Below are positions 42,127 through 50,872 of a DNA stretch of 64,000 nucleotides, in pieces. Source of the DNA: CAYQJS01 sp964417895 (lineage in GTDB: Bacteria > Chloroflexota > UBA6077 > SHYK01); assembly GCA_964417895.1 (NCBI GenBank), contig CAYQJS010000005.1, positions 1-64,000 on the forward strand, written 5' to 3'. The notes below the pieces were generated by a model. It ran no database searches. It was not told where the DNA came from and saw only the letters and a program-made list of their open reading frames with translations. Both the position numbers and the translations under genes were made by a program. Each line of letters starts with the position of its first letter. The stretch's first letter is position 1.

Positions 42127-43041
42127 ATGAGAGCGCTCGTCAATACCGCGAACTCGTCGAAACCGGCCGAGATTCGGGACGTGCCGGAGCCCACACCGGC
42201 CTCCAACGAAGTGGTTCTGGAGGTGCGCGCGGCGGCCATCAACCGCGGTGAGCTGCGGCTGTTGGCGGGGCGGCCGGAGGGCTGGCGGCCGGGCCAGGAC
42301 ATCGCCGGCGTCGTCGTGCAGCGGGCTGCCGATGGCAGCGGGCCCGCGGACGGGGCGCGGGTGGTGGCCCTCGTCGACGGGGCCGGGTGGGCGGAACGCG
42401 TCGCGGCGCCCGTGTCGCGCCTGGCGGTGCTTCCCGATGCAGTCTCGTTCGAGGCCGCTGCCACCCTCCCCATCGCCGGGCTCACCGCCCTGCGCGCCTT
42501 GCGCCTCGGCGGGTCCCTGCTCGGCAGTCGGGTACTGGTGACGGGCGCGGCCGGGGGCGTCGGCCATTTCGCCGTGCAGCTCGGGGCGCGCGCCGGGGCC
42601 ACGGTTACGGCCATCGTGGGGCGCCCGGAGCGCGGCGAAGGGCTCGGGGCGCTGGGCGCCGCCCGCGTCGTCGTCGGCACGGATGGCCTGGAGGGGCCGT
42701 TCGATCTGGTGCTGGAGTCCGTCGGCGGCGCCTCGCTGGCCGCGTGTATCCGCTGCGCCGCGCACGGCGGGACGGTGGTGGTCTTCGGGAACTCCTCCGG
42801 CGAGGAGACGCCCATCAGCTTCCGCAATCTCGGTGACGCCCATGTGTGTGGCTTCCACGTCTATGGCTCGGGAGATCGACCAACCTTTGATGAAGACCTG
42901 GGGACTCTGGCGTCCCTCATCGCAGCGGGCGACCTCGATCCGCAGATCGGCTACGAGGGGAGTTGGCGTGACCCGCGGCCCGCCCTCGACGCCCTCCGCG
43001 ACCGAAACGTCGTCGGCAAGGCCGTACTGCGCATCGACTGA
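42127..43041 (+). CDS. Quinone-oxidoreductase-like zinc-less MDR dehydrogenase
   Basis: 304 residues from ATG 42127 with AGGAG eight bases upstream; GTG 42121 is too close to the site. GroES-like domain (AAINRGELRLLAG, GQDIAGVVVQ) and a Rossmann domain with VLVTGAAGGVGHFAVQLGAR. No catalytic zinc cysteine is present, as in NADPH:quinone oxidoreductases. It is first gene of the block leading to the Rieske and molybdenum enzymes, though transcription units may be separate. Confidence 0.88.
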   Translation: MRALVNTANSSKPAEIRDVPEPTPASNEVVLEVRAAAINRGELRLLAGRPEGWRPGQDIAGVVVQRAADGSGPADGARVVALVDGAGWAERVAAPVSRLAVLPDAVSFEAAATLPIAGLTALRALRLGGSLLGSRVLVTGAAGGVGHFAVQLGARAGATVTAIVGRPERGEGLGALGAARVVVGTDGLEGPFDLVLESVGGASLAACIRCAAHGGTVVVFGNSSGEETPISFRNLGDAHVCGFHVYGSGDRPTFDEDLGTLASLIAAGDLDPQIGYEGSWRDPRPALDALRDRNVVGKAVLRID

Positions 43042-43042
43042 A

Positions 43043-43099
43043 GTTCCGAGTTCCTAGTTCGAAGTTCCGTCCCCTCGGAACTCGGAACTCGGAACCCGT
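43043..43099. repeat. GTTCCGAGTTCC repeat (family 5)
   Basis: GAAGTTCCGAGTTCCTAGTT followed by TCGGAACTCGGAACTCGGAA: direct and inverted copies of GTTCCGAGTTCC. A similar word run starts at 17934. It occupies most of the short gap before the Rieske gene, whose GGAGGAG ribosome site follows directly. Confidence 0.7.
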
Positions 43100-43112
43100 A
43101 AAGGAGGAGTGC

Positions 43113-44372
43113 ATGCTGAGCCGTGAAGAGAACGAGCTGATCACCCACACCGGACGTGGGACGCCGTGTGGCGAGCGCATGCGCCGCTACTGGCAGCCGG
43201 CGGCCCTGGGCGAGGAGCTGCCGCCTGGGGGCCCGCCACTCCCCATTCGCCTCCTGGGCGAAGACCTGGTCCTGTTTCGCGATGAGCGCGGCCGCCCCGG
43301 CTTGCTGGGGCTCCACTGCTCGCACCGCGGCGCCGACCTGAGCTACGGACGTCTCGAGGCGGGCGGCCTGCGCTGCATCTACCACGGCTGGCTCTACGAT
43401 GTCCACGGCCGTTGCCTCGAGCAGCCCGGAGAGCCGGCGGGCAGCACATTCCACGAGCGCATCCACCACCCGGCCTACCCCTGTCGCGAGGTGGGGGGGC
43501 TGATCCTCACCTATATGGGCCCGGACGAGCCGCCGCTGGTCCCATCCTACGATTTCCTCACCGCCCCCGACGATCGGCGCTTCAACACCAGGGTGTTTCA
43601 GGACTGCAACTATCTTCAGGGTAACGAGGGCAACATCGACCCGACCCACCACTCGTTCCTGCACTTGCGACTGGGGGCTGAGGACGACACTCGCTGGTCG
43701 TTCTACGCTATCGACCGCGCTCCCCTGATCGAGGCCGAAGAGACGGACTTCGGCGTGCGAGTCTACGCGGTGCGCAGGGCGTCCGGGGACCGGCACTACG
43801 TCAAGGTCTCCAACTTCGTGCTGCCCAACCTGAGCGCCATCACCGGAGACCGCGACGGTTACAGCGTGAACTGGCATGTGCCCATCGACGATACGCGCCA
43901 CTGGAAGTACAACGTCACGTTCCGGCGGTCCGGCCCGCTCGACCACCAGGCCAGAGCCGGCGGGCGCTCGCCGATGACCGCCGACTACCGCCTGATCCGC
44001 AACAAGGCGAACCGCTATCAGCAAGACCGCGAGGAGATGGCGAGTCGCACGTTCAGTGGGCTGGGCTTCGACTTCCAGGCGCAGGACACCTGCGTTACGG
44101 AGGGCGCGGGTCCCGTTCAGGATCGCTCGCAGGAACACCTCGGGTACGTGGACACCGCCATCATCGCGGCGCGGAGGATGCTGCTGCGAGCGATTCGCGA
44201 CGTGCAGGAAGGACGAGAGCCGCCCCACGTCGTACGCGATGCGGCCCGCAACGACTTCTCACACATCGTCGCGCGCAAAGAGGTGCTCCCCCGGACGGTG
44301 GAATGGCGCAACTTCTGGGAGCGCGAGGCAAGCGGCGAGCTCGCGCTCGACCCTGTCGGCGTAAGGGCGTGA
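43113..44372 (+). CDS. Rieske [2Fe-2S] ring-hydroxylating oxygenase, large-subunit type
   Basis: 419 residues. The Rieske centre is C69-x-H71 with C88-x2-H91 (LHCSHRGADLSYGRL, LRCIYHGWLYD). The mononuclear iron ligands are likely in NEGNIDPTHHSFLH: D176 bridging, H179 and H184. The rest is the VanA/phenoxybenzoate dioxygenase type of catalytic domain with FSGLGFDFQAQDTC. Substrate unknown; it needs a reductase that is not in the window. Confidence 0.92.
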   Translation: MLSREENELITHTGRGTPCGERMRRYWQPAALGEELPPGGPPLPIRLLGEDLVLFRDERGRPGLLGLHCSHRGADLSYGRLEAGGLRCIYHGWLYDVHGRCLEQPGEPAGSTFHERIHHPAYPCREVGGLILTYMGPDEPPLVPSYDFLTAPDDRRFNTRVFQDCNYLQGNEGNIDPTHHSFLHLRLGAEDDTRWSFYAIDRAPLIEAEETDFGVRVYAVRRASGDRHYVKVSNFVLPNLSAITGDRDGYSVNWHVPIDDTRHWKYNVTFRRSGPLDHQARAGGRSPMTADYRLIRNKANRYQQDREEMASRTFSGLGFDFQAQDTCVTEGAGPVQDRSQEHLGYVDTAIIAARRMLLRAIRDVQEGREPPHVVRDAARNDFSHIVARKEVLPRTVEWRNFWEREASGELALDPVGVRA

Positions 44373-44436
44373 GGGCAAGCAGGCTGCGGAAGGAGGTCGG
44401 TCTCCGCTCGTGGTGATCCTGTGGAAACACATGGGG

Positions 44437-44535
44437 CCCTTCGACAAGCTCAGGGTGAGCGGTTTTCTTCAGCAGCCTGCAAGGACCGACCCCCTCACCC
44501 CAACCCTCTCCCCCTCGGAGGGGGAGAGGGGGTCA
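44437..44535. repeat. Family 2 core and family 1 palindrome
   Basis: CCCTTCGACAAGCTCAGGG (44437-44455) is a short hairpin with the family 2 core. It is followed by CCCCCTCACCCCAACCCTCT (44490 onward) and GGGGGAGAGGGGGTC, a family 1 copy. The gap 44373-44625 holds no gene. Confidence 0.7.
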
Positions 44536-44625
44536 GTTGCTGCGCCTCGCCCCTTGGGGGAGAGGCCGGACGAGCCATCGCCAGGCGGGCGGGGCCGAGC
44601 GACCGGCGCGCGCGAGTGAGCTCAC

Positions 44626-45606
44626 TTGCGTCCATTTGACTTGCTCCAGCCGACGAGTGCCGAGGAGGCGGTGGGCTTGATCGCCCAGCACGGCGACGAA
44701 GCGCGGCTCATCGGTGGCGGCGCCATGCTGATGATCCTGTTGCGCGAGCGCCTCATTGATCCGCGCTACTTGATCAGCGTCCTGAACATCGCGGGACTGG
44801 ACGACATATCCGCCGACGCTGACGGGATGTCGGTGGGCGCCACCGCCACCCTCGGCGCGATGGAGCGCTCCGCGCGGATGCGCGAGCGGTACCCTGTCCT
44901 GGCCGAGGCGCTACGCCTGGTCGGCAACGTGCGCGTCCGCAACGTGGCGACTATCGGCGGCCACCTCGCGCAGGCGGACATCCACCTCGACCTGCCTCCG
45001 GTCCTCGTGGCCCTCGAGGCGTCCGTGGTAGCTCGCGGGCCGGGCGGAGAACGGCGCATCCCCCTCAACGAGCTGGTCGTCGGCTATTACGAGACGGCGC
45101 TGGCGCCTGACGAGATGCTCGTGTCGGTGCGCATTCCCGCGCCACCAGCAAGGCTGCGCGGCGTGTATCTCAAGTACTGCTCGCTCACGCCCAATGACTG
45201 GCCGACGGTGGGCGTGGCGGCGTTCATTGAACGTGAGGATGGGCAAGATGGGGACGGGCAGGGTGGGGATGGGCAACGTGAGGACCGGCAGGCCGACGAT
45301 GGGCAGGCCGACGATAGGCAGGCCAGCGGCGGGGAGCCCGCCGATGGCCGCGCCGGCAACGTGCGCATCGTCGTGGGCTCGGTCTCGGAGCGCCCGCTGC
45401 GGCTGCCCGAGGCCGAGGCCCTGCTGCGAGGCGACCGGCTGACCCGAGGGGCGCTTACCGAGGTCGCGCGGCGCTACGCAGCGGCAGCCGAGCCACTGGC
45501 GGACGTGCGCGGCTCGGTCGAGTACAAACGCACGATCACAGAGGTCTACGTGCGCCGAGCAGTGGAGGCCGCGGCCGCCAGGGCAGGGCTGAGTATCGGA
45601 GGGTAG
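44626..45606 (+). CDS. FAD-binding subunit of a xanthine-dehydrogenase-family enzyme (CoxM-like)
   Basis: 326 residues, TTG start (RPFDLLQPTSAEEAV). FAD-binding motifs are ARLIGGGAMLMILLRER and VRVRNVATIGGHLAQADIHL. Family C-terminal domain follows. Residues about 204-238 are an acidic/Gln-rich run (EREDGQDGDGQGGDGQREDR) encoded by a degenerate tandem repeat; the fold resumes at VRIVVGSVSERPLRLPEAEA. It transfers electrons from the iron-sulfur subunit to FAD. First of three subunit genes in the order FAD, Mo, FeS. Confidence 0.9.
   Translation: MRPFDLLQPTSAEEAVGLIAQHGDEARLIGGGAMLMILLRERLIDPRYLISVLNIAGLDDISADADGMSVGATATLGAMERSARMRERYPVLAEALRLVGNVRVRNVATIGGHLAQADIHLDLPPVLVALEASVVARGPGGERRIPLNELVVGYYETALAPDEMLVSVRIPAPPARLRGVYLKYCSLTPNDWPTVGVAAFIEREDGQDGDGQGGDGQREDRQADDGQADDRQASGGEPADGRAGNVRIVVGSVSERPLRLPEAEALLRGDRLTRGALTEVARRYAAAAEPLADVRGSVEYKRTITEVYVRRAVEAAAARAGLSIGG
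45235..45345. repeat. Degenerate GAYGGGCAG tandem repeat inside the FAD-subunit gene
   Basis: Units such as GATGGGCAAGATGGGGAC and GACGATGGGCAGGCCGAC recur every 15 or so bases. The run stays in frame and inserts about 35 hydrophilic residues where relatives have a short loop. Expansion by slippage is the simplest explanation. Confidence 0.75.
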
Positions 45607-45649
45607 CATCGTCGCGCTTAGCTTTGTGATCCTCGCGCCGGCCGGGGCG

Positions 45650-45875
45650 TCACCCCCTCCCTCGCCCTCCCCCATCGAGGGGGAGGGAAGCAACCCCCCT
45701 GGCCCATCGAGGGGCAGGAAGATAGCCCCACCCCCATGGAAGAGGGGAAGGTTGCCCTCTCGCCCATCGAGGTGGAGGGAAGATAGGATTGCCCCCTCTC
45801 GCCCATCGAGAGGAAGGAAAGATACCCCCTCCCCCCTTGCGGGGGAGGGGTGGGGTGGGGGGTACGCGCTTCAGT
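45650..45875. repeat. Cluster of family 1 palindromes
   Basis: At least five CCCTCC...CCCATCGAGGGG hairpin units in tandem fill most of the 302-base gap (45607-45908) between the FAD- and Mo-subunit genes. Units at about 45650, 45700, 45745, 45795 and 45830 differ mostly in the stem. No gene is present. Confidence 0.8.
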
Positions 45876-45908
45876 GATGTTGCAATAACAGCGGAGGGGC
45901 AGTAGACG

Positions 45909-48350
45909 ATGGATCTCTCGATTGTCGGGACCGACGTGCGGCGCCTGGAGGGGCGGGAGAAGGTCACAGGGCGCATCGAGTTCACCGACAACATCGAGCT
46001 GCCCGGGATGCTGCACGGCATGATGCTCCGCAGCCAGATACCGCACGGGCGCATCATCCACGTCGACACGAGCCGCGCCCAGCGCCTGCCCGGCGTGTAC
46101 GCCGTGCTCACGGGCGCCGATCTGCTCCAGATGAACGTCGATCCGTACGTGGGGCCGGCCTTCAAGGACCAGGCGCCTCTCGCCATCGAGAAGGTCCGCT
46201 ACGCGGGCGATCCCATCGCCGCCGTCGCAGCCGTCGACCGCGACGCCGCTGAGGAGGCCCTGGAGCTGATCGACGTCGAGATCGAGGAGCTACCCGCCGT
46301 CTTCGACGTCGTGGAGGCGATGAGGCCAGGTGCGCCGCTCATCTGTGAGCGCCTGGTGCCGGCAAGGACATTCGCCGACCTCATCGAGCTGCTGGGCGGC
46401 GAGGACGTGCCGGCCACCAGCAACGCGTGCTTCCAGTACAAGCTGCGGCGAGGCGACGTAGACGATGGCCTGCGCCGCTCCCATCGGGTCTTCCAGCATA
46501 CCTTCTCGAATCCCGCCACCCAGCATGCCGACCTCGAGTACCACTGCTCCATCGCCCGGTGGGACGCACACGACCACCTCCAGATGTGGTCCGCGACCCA
46601 GAGCCCCTCCTACGTGCGCATCATGCTGGCCAACATGTTCCACCTCCCGGAATCCCGCGTGCGCGTGATGGTGCCCTACCTGGGAGGCGGGTTCGGCGCC
46701 AAGCTCTACATGAAGCTCGAGCCCATCGCCGCGCTGCTGGCGCGCGTGGCCGAGCGGCCTGTGAAGGTCCGACTCAGCCGCAAGGAGGAGTTCCTCACCA
46801 TTACCAAGCACGGGGTTACGACCACCCTCACGACGGGCGTCACGCGGGACGGCCGCATCCTCGCACGAGACTGCCAGATCATGTGGGACACCGGCGCATA
46901 CGCCGACATCGGTCCGCGGGTCACGCACAAGTCGGGGTATACGAGCGCCGGTCCCTACGACATCCCCAACGTGCGCATCGACTCCTTCAGCGTCTACACC
47001 AACAAGCCTCCCGCGGGCGCCTTTCGAGGCTTCGGCATCATGCAGGTGTGCTGGGCGTACGAGTCGCAGATGGACATCATCGCCCGGGACATGGGCTGGG
47101 ATCCTGTTGAGTTTCGACTCAAGAACGTGCTGCGCGAGGGCGACCAGCAAGCCACGGGAACAGTGGTGCACAGCCTGGGTCTGGACGAGTCGATCCGGGC
47201 CGTTGCAGCGGCCGTGGGAATGGGTGGCTCGGCCCCCACCCCAACCCCTCCCCCAATTCTGGGGGAGGGGCTCCCACCTCACCCCCTCCCCCAATTCTGG
47301 GGGAGGGGCGAAGGGGAGGGGGCCCCGGTCGCGCGTGGCAAGGGGATCGCCTGCAGCATGAAGGCCGTGATCACACCCTCGGCCTCCGCCGCAACTGTGC
47401 TGGTACATGCGGATGGCAGCGTGTCTGTGCTGGCCAGTAGCGTGGACATGGGCCAGGGATCGGACACCCAGCTCGCGCAGGTGGCGGCTGAAGAGCTGGG
47501 CGCTCGTCTGGAGGACGTGTCAATCGTCCATCCCGATACGGACGTGACGCCCTACGACCTCATTACGGCGGGAAGCCGTACCACGTTCCACATGGCGAAC
47601 GCCGTCCGCCTGGCCGCCATCGACGCCCGCAACCAGCTCTGGGCGACGGCCGCGGAGCTGCTGGACGCCGCGCCGGGCGAGCTCGTCGCGCGTGGCGGCC
47701 GCGTCTGGGCGTCGTCGTCGTCCGATCGCTCGCTCCCTTTGGGGCAGATCATGTTCGCCCGCTTCGGCGCTCGGGCTGGGACGATCGTCGGCAGCGGGAG
47801 CGTCGAGACCGTCCACGGACCGACGGACCTGGAGACGGGCCAGAGCGACAACGTGACGGCGCACTGGCTCTGCGGGGCCACCGCGGCCGAGGTGGAAGTG
47901 GACACGGAAACCGGCCAGGTCCGAGTGGTGGACCTGGCCACAGCGGTGGACGTCGGCAAAGCCATCAACCCCTTCGCCTGCCGACAGCAGATCGGCGGCG
48001 CCAGCGTCCAGGGCACGGGGCCGACGCTATTCGAGGAGATGCTGCTCGATGCCGGCCAGGCCCTGAACGCGTCCTTCGTCGATTACAAGATCCCGTCATT
48101 CATGGACCTGCCGGACCGGGTGCAACCGCTGATCGTCGAAGTGCCGCATCCGGACGGCCCGTACGGCGCCAAGGGTATCGGCGAGGCGGGGATCTTCGCC
48201 ATCGCTCCAGCTATCGCGAACGCGGTGGCGGACGCCGTGGGCGCACGGGTGATGGACCTCCCGCTCACCCCCGAGAAGGTGCTGCGCGCCATGCGCGAGG
48301 CGTCCCCCTCCGCCCACGGCGAAGAGGGCCGTGCCGAGGGCTTCTCCTGA
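45909..48350 (+). CDS. Molybdopterin-binding large subunit of a xanthine-dehydrogenase-family enzyme
   Basis: 813 residues, about 35 longer than usual. Family blocks are seen throughout: VRRLEGREKVTGRIEFTDNI, VPYLGGGFGAKLYMKLEPIA, NKPPAGAFRGFGIMQVCWAY, VDMGQGSDTQLAQVAAEELG, and the catalytic GAKGIGEAGIF with the active-site Glu. PPAGAFRGFG, rather than the AYxCSFR loop, excludes CO dehydrogenase. Residues about 443-472 (PTPTPPPILGEGLPPHPLPQ) come from an in-frame palindromic repeat. The enzyme hydroxylates an aromatic or aldehyde carbon at a Mo centre. Substrate unknown. Confidence 0.92.
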   Translation: MDLSIVGTDVRRLEGREKVTGRIEFTDNIELPGMLHGMMLRSQIPHGRIIHVDTSRAQRLPGVYAVLTGADLLQMNVDPYVGPAFKDQAPLAIEKVRYAGDPIAAVAAVDRDAAEEALELIDVEIEELPAVFDVVEAMRPGAPLICERLVPARTFADLIELLGGEDVPATSNACFQYKLRRGDVDDGLRRSHRVFQHTFSNPATQHADLEYHCSIARWDAHDHLQMWSATQSPSYVRIMLANMFHLPESRVRVMVPYLGGGFGAKLYMKLEPIAALLARVAERPVKVRLSRKEEFLTITKHGVTTTLTTGVTRDGRILARDCQIMWDTGAYADIGPRVTHKSGYTSAGPYDIPNVRIDSFSVYTNKPPAGAFRGFGIMQVCWAYESQMDIIARDMGWDPVEFRLKNVLREGDQQATGTVVHSLGLDESIRAVAAAVGMGGSAPTPTPPPILGEGLPPHPLPQFWGRGEGEGAPVARGKGIACSMKAVITPSASAATVLVHADGSVSVLASSVDMGQGSDTQLAQVAAEELGARLEDVSIVHPDTDVTPYDLITAGSRTTFHMANAVRLAAIDARNQLWATAAELLDAAPGELVARGGRVWASSSSDRSLPLGQIMFARFGARAGTIVGSGSVETVHGPTDLETGQSDNVTAHWLCGATAAEVEVDTETGQVRVVDLATAVDVGKAINPFACRQQIGGASVQGTGPTLFEEMLLDAGQALNASFVDYKIPSFMDLPDRVQPLIVEVPHPDGPYGAKGIGEAGIFAIAPAIANAVADAVGARVMDLPLTPEKVLRAMREASPSAHGEEGRAEGFS
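47245..47322. repeat. Two family 1 palindromes inside the Mo-subunit coding sequence
   Basis: The 26-bp palindrome CCCCTCCCCCAATTC plus its complement half occurs at 47245-47270 and again, identically, at 47283-47308, with further GGGGAGGG and CCACC words at the flanks. The whole insert reads through in frame. Confidence 0.9.
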
Positions 48351-48425
48351 CAGGGAGAGGGTTGGAGTGAGGGCTTCCCCTCTCCCCCCTACCAGGGCAG
48401 GGGGAGAGGGTTGGGGTGAGGGGGT
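48348..48425. repeat. Family 1 palindrome pair between Mo- and FeS-subunit genes
   Basis: CAGGGAGAGGGTTGGAGTGA, CTTCCCCTCTCCCCCCTACC and GGGGGAGAGGGTTGGGGTGA fill the gap between the large-subunit stop and the small-subunit start. The repeat probably supplies the last codons of the large subunit. Confidence 0.75.
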
Positions 48426-48431
48426 CGAGAC

Positions 48432-48908
48432 ATGAAACACGAGATCGAGCTGACCGTCAACGGGCGGGCGCATCGCCTCGTCGTCGACAGCCACCGCACG
48501 CTCCTCGAGACCTTGCGAGACCAGCTGAAGCTGTTCGGCGCGCGCGAGAGCTGCGGGATGTCGCTGTGCGGGGCATGCACGGTTCTGGTGGACGGCCTTC
48601 CCGTCAGCTCATGCAGTTACCTCGCAGCCCGCGCCGGCGGGCGAGTCGTTACGACGGTCGAGGGTCTGGCCACGGGCGACGAGCTGCACCCAGTCCAGCG
48701 CGCCTTCATCGAGCACGGCGCCTTTCAATGCTCGTACTGCACGCCCGGCATGATTCTGACGGCGGTCTGCCTGCTCGGGGAAAACCCCGCCCCCACCGTC
48801 GAGGACGTGAAGGAGTACATGGCGGGCAACCTGTGCCGCTGCGCCAGCTACACCGAGATCATCGAGGCCGTCATGGCCGCCGCGGAACAGAGTCGCGTAG
48901 ATTCGTGA
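48432..48908 (+). CDS. [2Fe-2S] small subunit of the molybdenum hydroxylase (CoxS-like)
   Basis: 158 residues with both clusters complete: plant-type C41, C46, C49 and C61 (ESCGMSLCGACTVL) and the helical-domain C100, C103, C135, C137 (FQCSYCTPGMI, GNLCRCASYTEI). It passes electrons between Mo and FAD. It follows the large subunit by one repeat copy. Confidence 0.95.
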   Translation: MKHEIELTVNGRAHRLVVDSHRTLLETLRDQLKLFGARESCGMSLCGACTVLVDGLPVSSCSYLAARAGGRVVTTVEGLATGDELHPVQRAFIEHGAFQCSYCTPGMILTAVCLLGENPAPTVEDVKEYMAGNLCRCASYTEIIEAVMAAAEQSRVDS

Positions 48909-48998
48909 CCCCCGGGGTTGGCGTCACCCCCTCCCTCGCCGAGGGGGAGGGAAGAAACCCCCTCCCCCCTTGCGGGGGAGGGTTGGGGTGGGGGGCAC
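48908..48998. repeat. Family 1 palindromes after the FeS-subunit gene
   Basis: GCGTCACCCCCTCCCTCGCC GAGGGGGAGGG and CCCCCTCCCCCCTTGCGGGG GAGGGTTGGGGTGGGG lie in tandem. Together with an adjoining GTGACCCCCGGGGTTGGCGT they may act as the operon terminator. The gap to the next gene is 212 bases. Confidence 0.75.
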
Positions 48999-49120
48999 GA
49001 ACCTAGCTGACTGTCTCGCGATCCCCCTGCACGACCCTTACTGCGGGGCTACACTGTAACGAACGCAAGCCGGATGCGGCCGCCCCCTCTGGCGGTCCCG
49101 CCGGGCTAAATAGGAGGTGC

Positions 49121-50836
49121 ATGATGAGTGGCGCAATCAGGATCTTGAGGTGCGTGGGTATCGTGTCTATGTTGGCGGTGGTGGCGGCGGGCTGCGCGGC
49201 TCCACCGGGAGCGAGGACATTGCAGGATGGGGAAACCGGGAGGCCCAGCGCGCCCAAACGCATCCTGGCGGGAATCCTGGGGGACCCATACACGCTGAGC
49301 CGAGCCATCAACGCGGCGGGCACAGGGTCCATCCGCGGCGTTAGCGAGGCGGAGAAGCTTATCCACGCCGGCACCGCGATCGCCGATGCGCAGGGCGTCT
49401 TCCAGCCACAGCTCGCCGAGGCAGTACCGACGCTGGAGAACGGCGGGTGGCGGGTGTCCCCTGACGGGCGAATGGAGACAACCTGGAAGCTCAGGCCCAA
49501 CGCACGCTGGCATGATGGAACGCCAGTTACGTCAGCGGATCTGTCATTTACGCTCATGGTTGGCCAGGACAAGGACCTGGCGCTCGCCGCCTACCCCGGA
49601 TACACGTCCATCGAGTCGATCGAGATGCCGGACGAGCGAACCGCTACGGTGAAGTGGAGGCGGCCGTTCATCGAGGCCGACCGCCTGTTCACTCACGAGT
49701 TCGCGCTCCCCTTCCCCAAACACGTGCTCGAAGGTCCGTACGCCACCGACAAGGCGGCGTTCCTGGAAATCCCTCACTGGACCACGGATTACGTCGGGGC
49801 CGGCCCCTTCCGCGTCCGCGACTTCGTGCGCAACAGCCACATGGTGCTCCAGGCTTTCGACGACTACGTTCTCGGCCGACCGAAGGCGGACGAGATCGTG
49901 GTGCGCTTCATCTCCGATCCCAACACTTTGATCGCCAATCTGCTCGCCGGCGAAGTGCAGGTGACGATAGGGCGTGGCATCAACCTGGAGCAGGCGATGC
50001 AGGTCGCCGCGCAGTGGGCCGACGGCAAAATGGAGTCGAAGCCCGCCAACTGGATCGCTCATTACCCCCAGCTGCTGACGCCGAATCCGGCGATCATCGG
50101 CGACGTCCGCTTCCGCCGGGCTCTCCTGCATGCCCTGGACCGGAAGGCTATGTCGGACAGCTTGCAGGGCGGCGAAGCGCCCGTGGCCCACTCGTGGTAT
50201 GAGATCGGCGCGGGCGACTACCGCGACGTCGAACGCTTCATCGTCAAGTACGACTACGATTCGCGGCGGGCATCGCAGCTCGTGGAGGACCTGGGTTATG
50301 CGAAGGGGCCGGATGGCTTCTTCCGCGACGGGGCGGGCCAGCAGCTCGTCATTCAGAGCATGACCAACGCCGGTGACGACCTCAAGGAGAAGATGCTGCT
50401 CGTGGGCGCCGATTACTGGAAGGCTATCGGGGTCGGAGTCGACACGGTTCTCACGCCGCGCCAGCGCGCTTCCGACCGCGAGTACCGCGCCACGTTCCCC
50501 GGCTTCGACCTGGTGCGCCAGCCGTTCGAGCCGGAGCGCATCCACGGGTCAGAGGCTGCGCTGCCGGAGAACCGCTTCAGCGGCAAGAACCGCACGCGCT
50601 ACATGAACGCCGAACTGGACACCCTGATCGACCGCTACTTCACCACGATTCCGACGCAGGAGCGCCTCCAGATCCTCGGTGGGATGCTCCAGCACATGTC
50701 GGACCGCGTGGTCGCCCTGGGCGTCTTCTACGGACCCGAGCCGATGCTCATCAACCACCGGCTTCTGAACGTGAATACGGTGCGAGCGCCGTCATCCGAC
50801 GAGACGTGGAACGCCCACCAGTGGGACGTTCGGTAG
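49121..50836 (+). CDS. ABC transporter peptide-binding lipoprotein (SBP_bac_5)
   Basis: 571 residues. Lipoprotein signal MLAVVAAGC25. SBP_bac_5 pattern: TTWKLRPNARWHDGTPVTSA, YVGAGPFRVRDFVRNSHMVL, FDDYVLGRPKADEIVVRFIS, VQVTIGRGINLEQA, RFRRALLHALDRKAMSD, and EDLGYAKGPDGFF. AGGAGG is three bases before ATG 49121 and six before a second ATG at 49124. It captures peptides or similar solutes; permease and ATPase genes are not adjacent. Confidence 0.92.
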   Translation: MMSGAIRILRCVGIVSMLAVVAAGCAAPPGARTLQDGETGRPSAPKRILAGILGDPYTLSRAINAAGTGSIRGVSEAEKLIHAGTAIADAQGVFQPQLAEAVPTLENGGWRVSPDGRMETTWKLRPNARWHDGTPVTSADLSFTLMVGQDKDLALAAYPGYTSIESIEMPDERTATVKWRRPFIEADRLFTHEFALPFPKHVLEGPYATDKAAFLEIPHWTTDYVGAGPFRVRDFVRNSHMVLQAFDDYVLGRPKADEIVVRFISDPNTLIANLLAGEVQVTIGRGINLEQAMQVAAQWADGKMESKPANWIAHYPQLLTPNPAIIGDVRFRRALLHALDRKAMSDSLQGGEAPVAHSWYEIGAGDYRDVERFIVKYDYDSRRASQLVEDLGYAKGPDGFFRDGAGQQLVIQSMTNAGDDLKEKMLLVGADYWKAIGVGVDTVLTPRQRASDREYRATFPGFDLVRQPFEPERIHGSEAALPENRFSGKNRTRYMNAELDTLIDRYFTTIPTQERLQILGGMLQHMSDRVVALGVFYGPEPMLINHRLLNVNTVRAPSSDETWNAHQWDVR

Positions 50837-50872
50837 CAACAGGCACCCAGGAATGGCCAGCGGGGTTCGGCA

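Noticed and set aside
45650..45875. Possible CRISPR array in the repeat cluster
   Set aside because: Units are themselves palindromic, variable and unevenly spaced, with no unique spacers and no cas genes.
49003..49572. Minus-strand open frame of 189 residues opposite the lipoprotein gene
   Set aside because: It mirrors codons of the well-supported plus-strand lipoprotein gene and has no family features.
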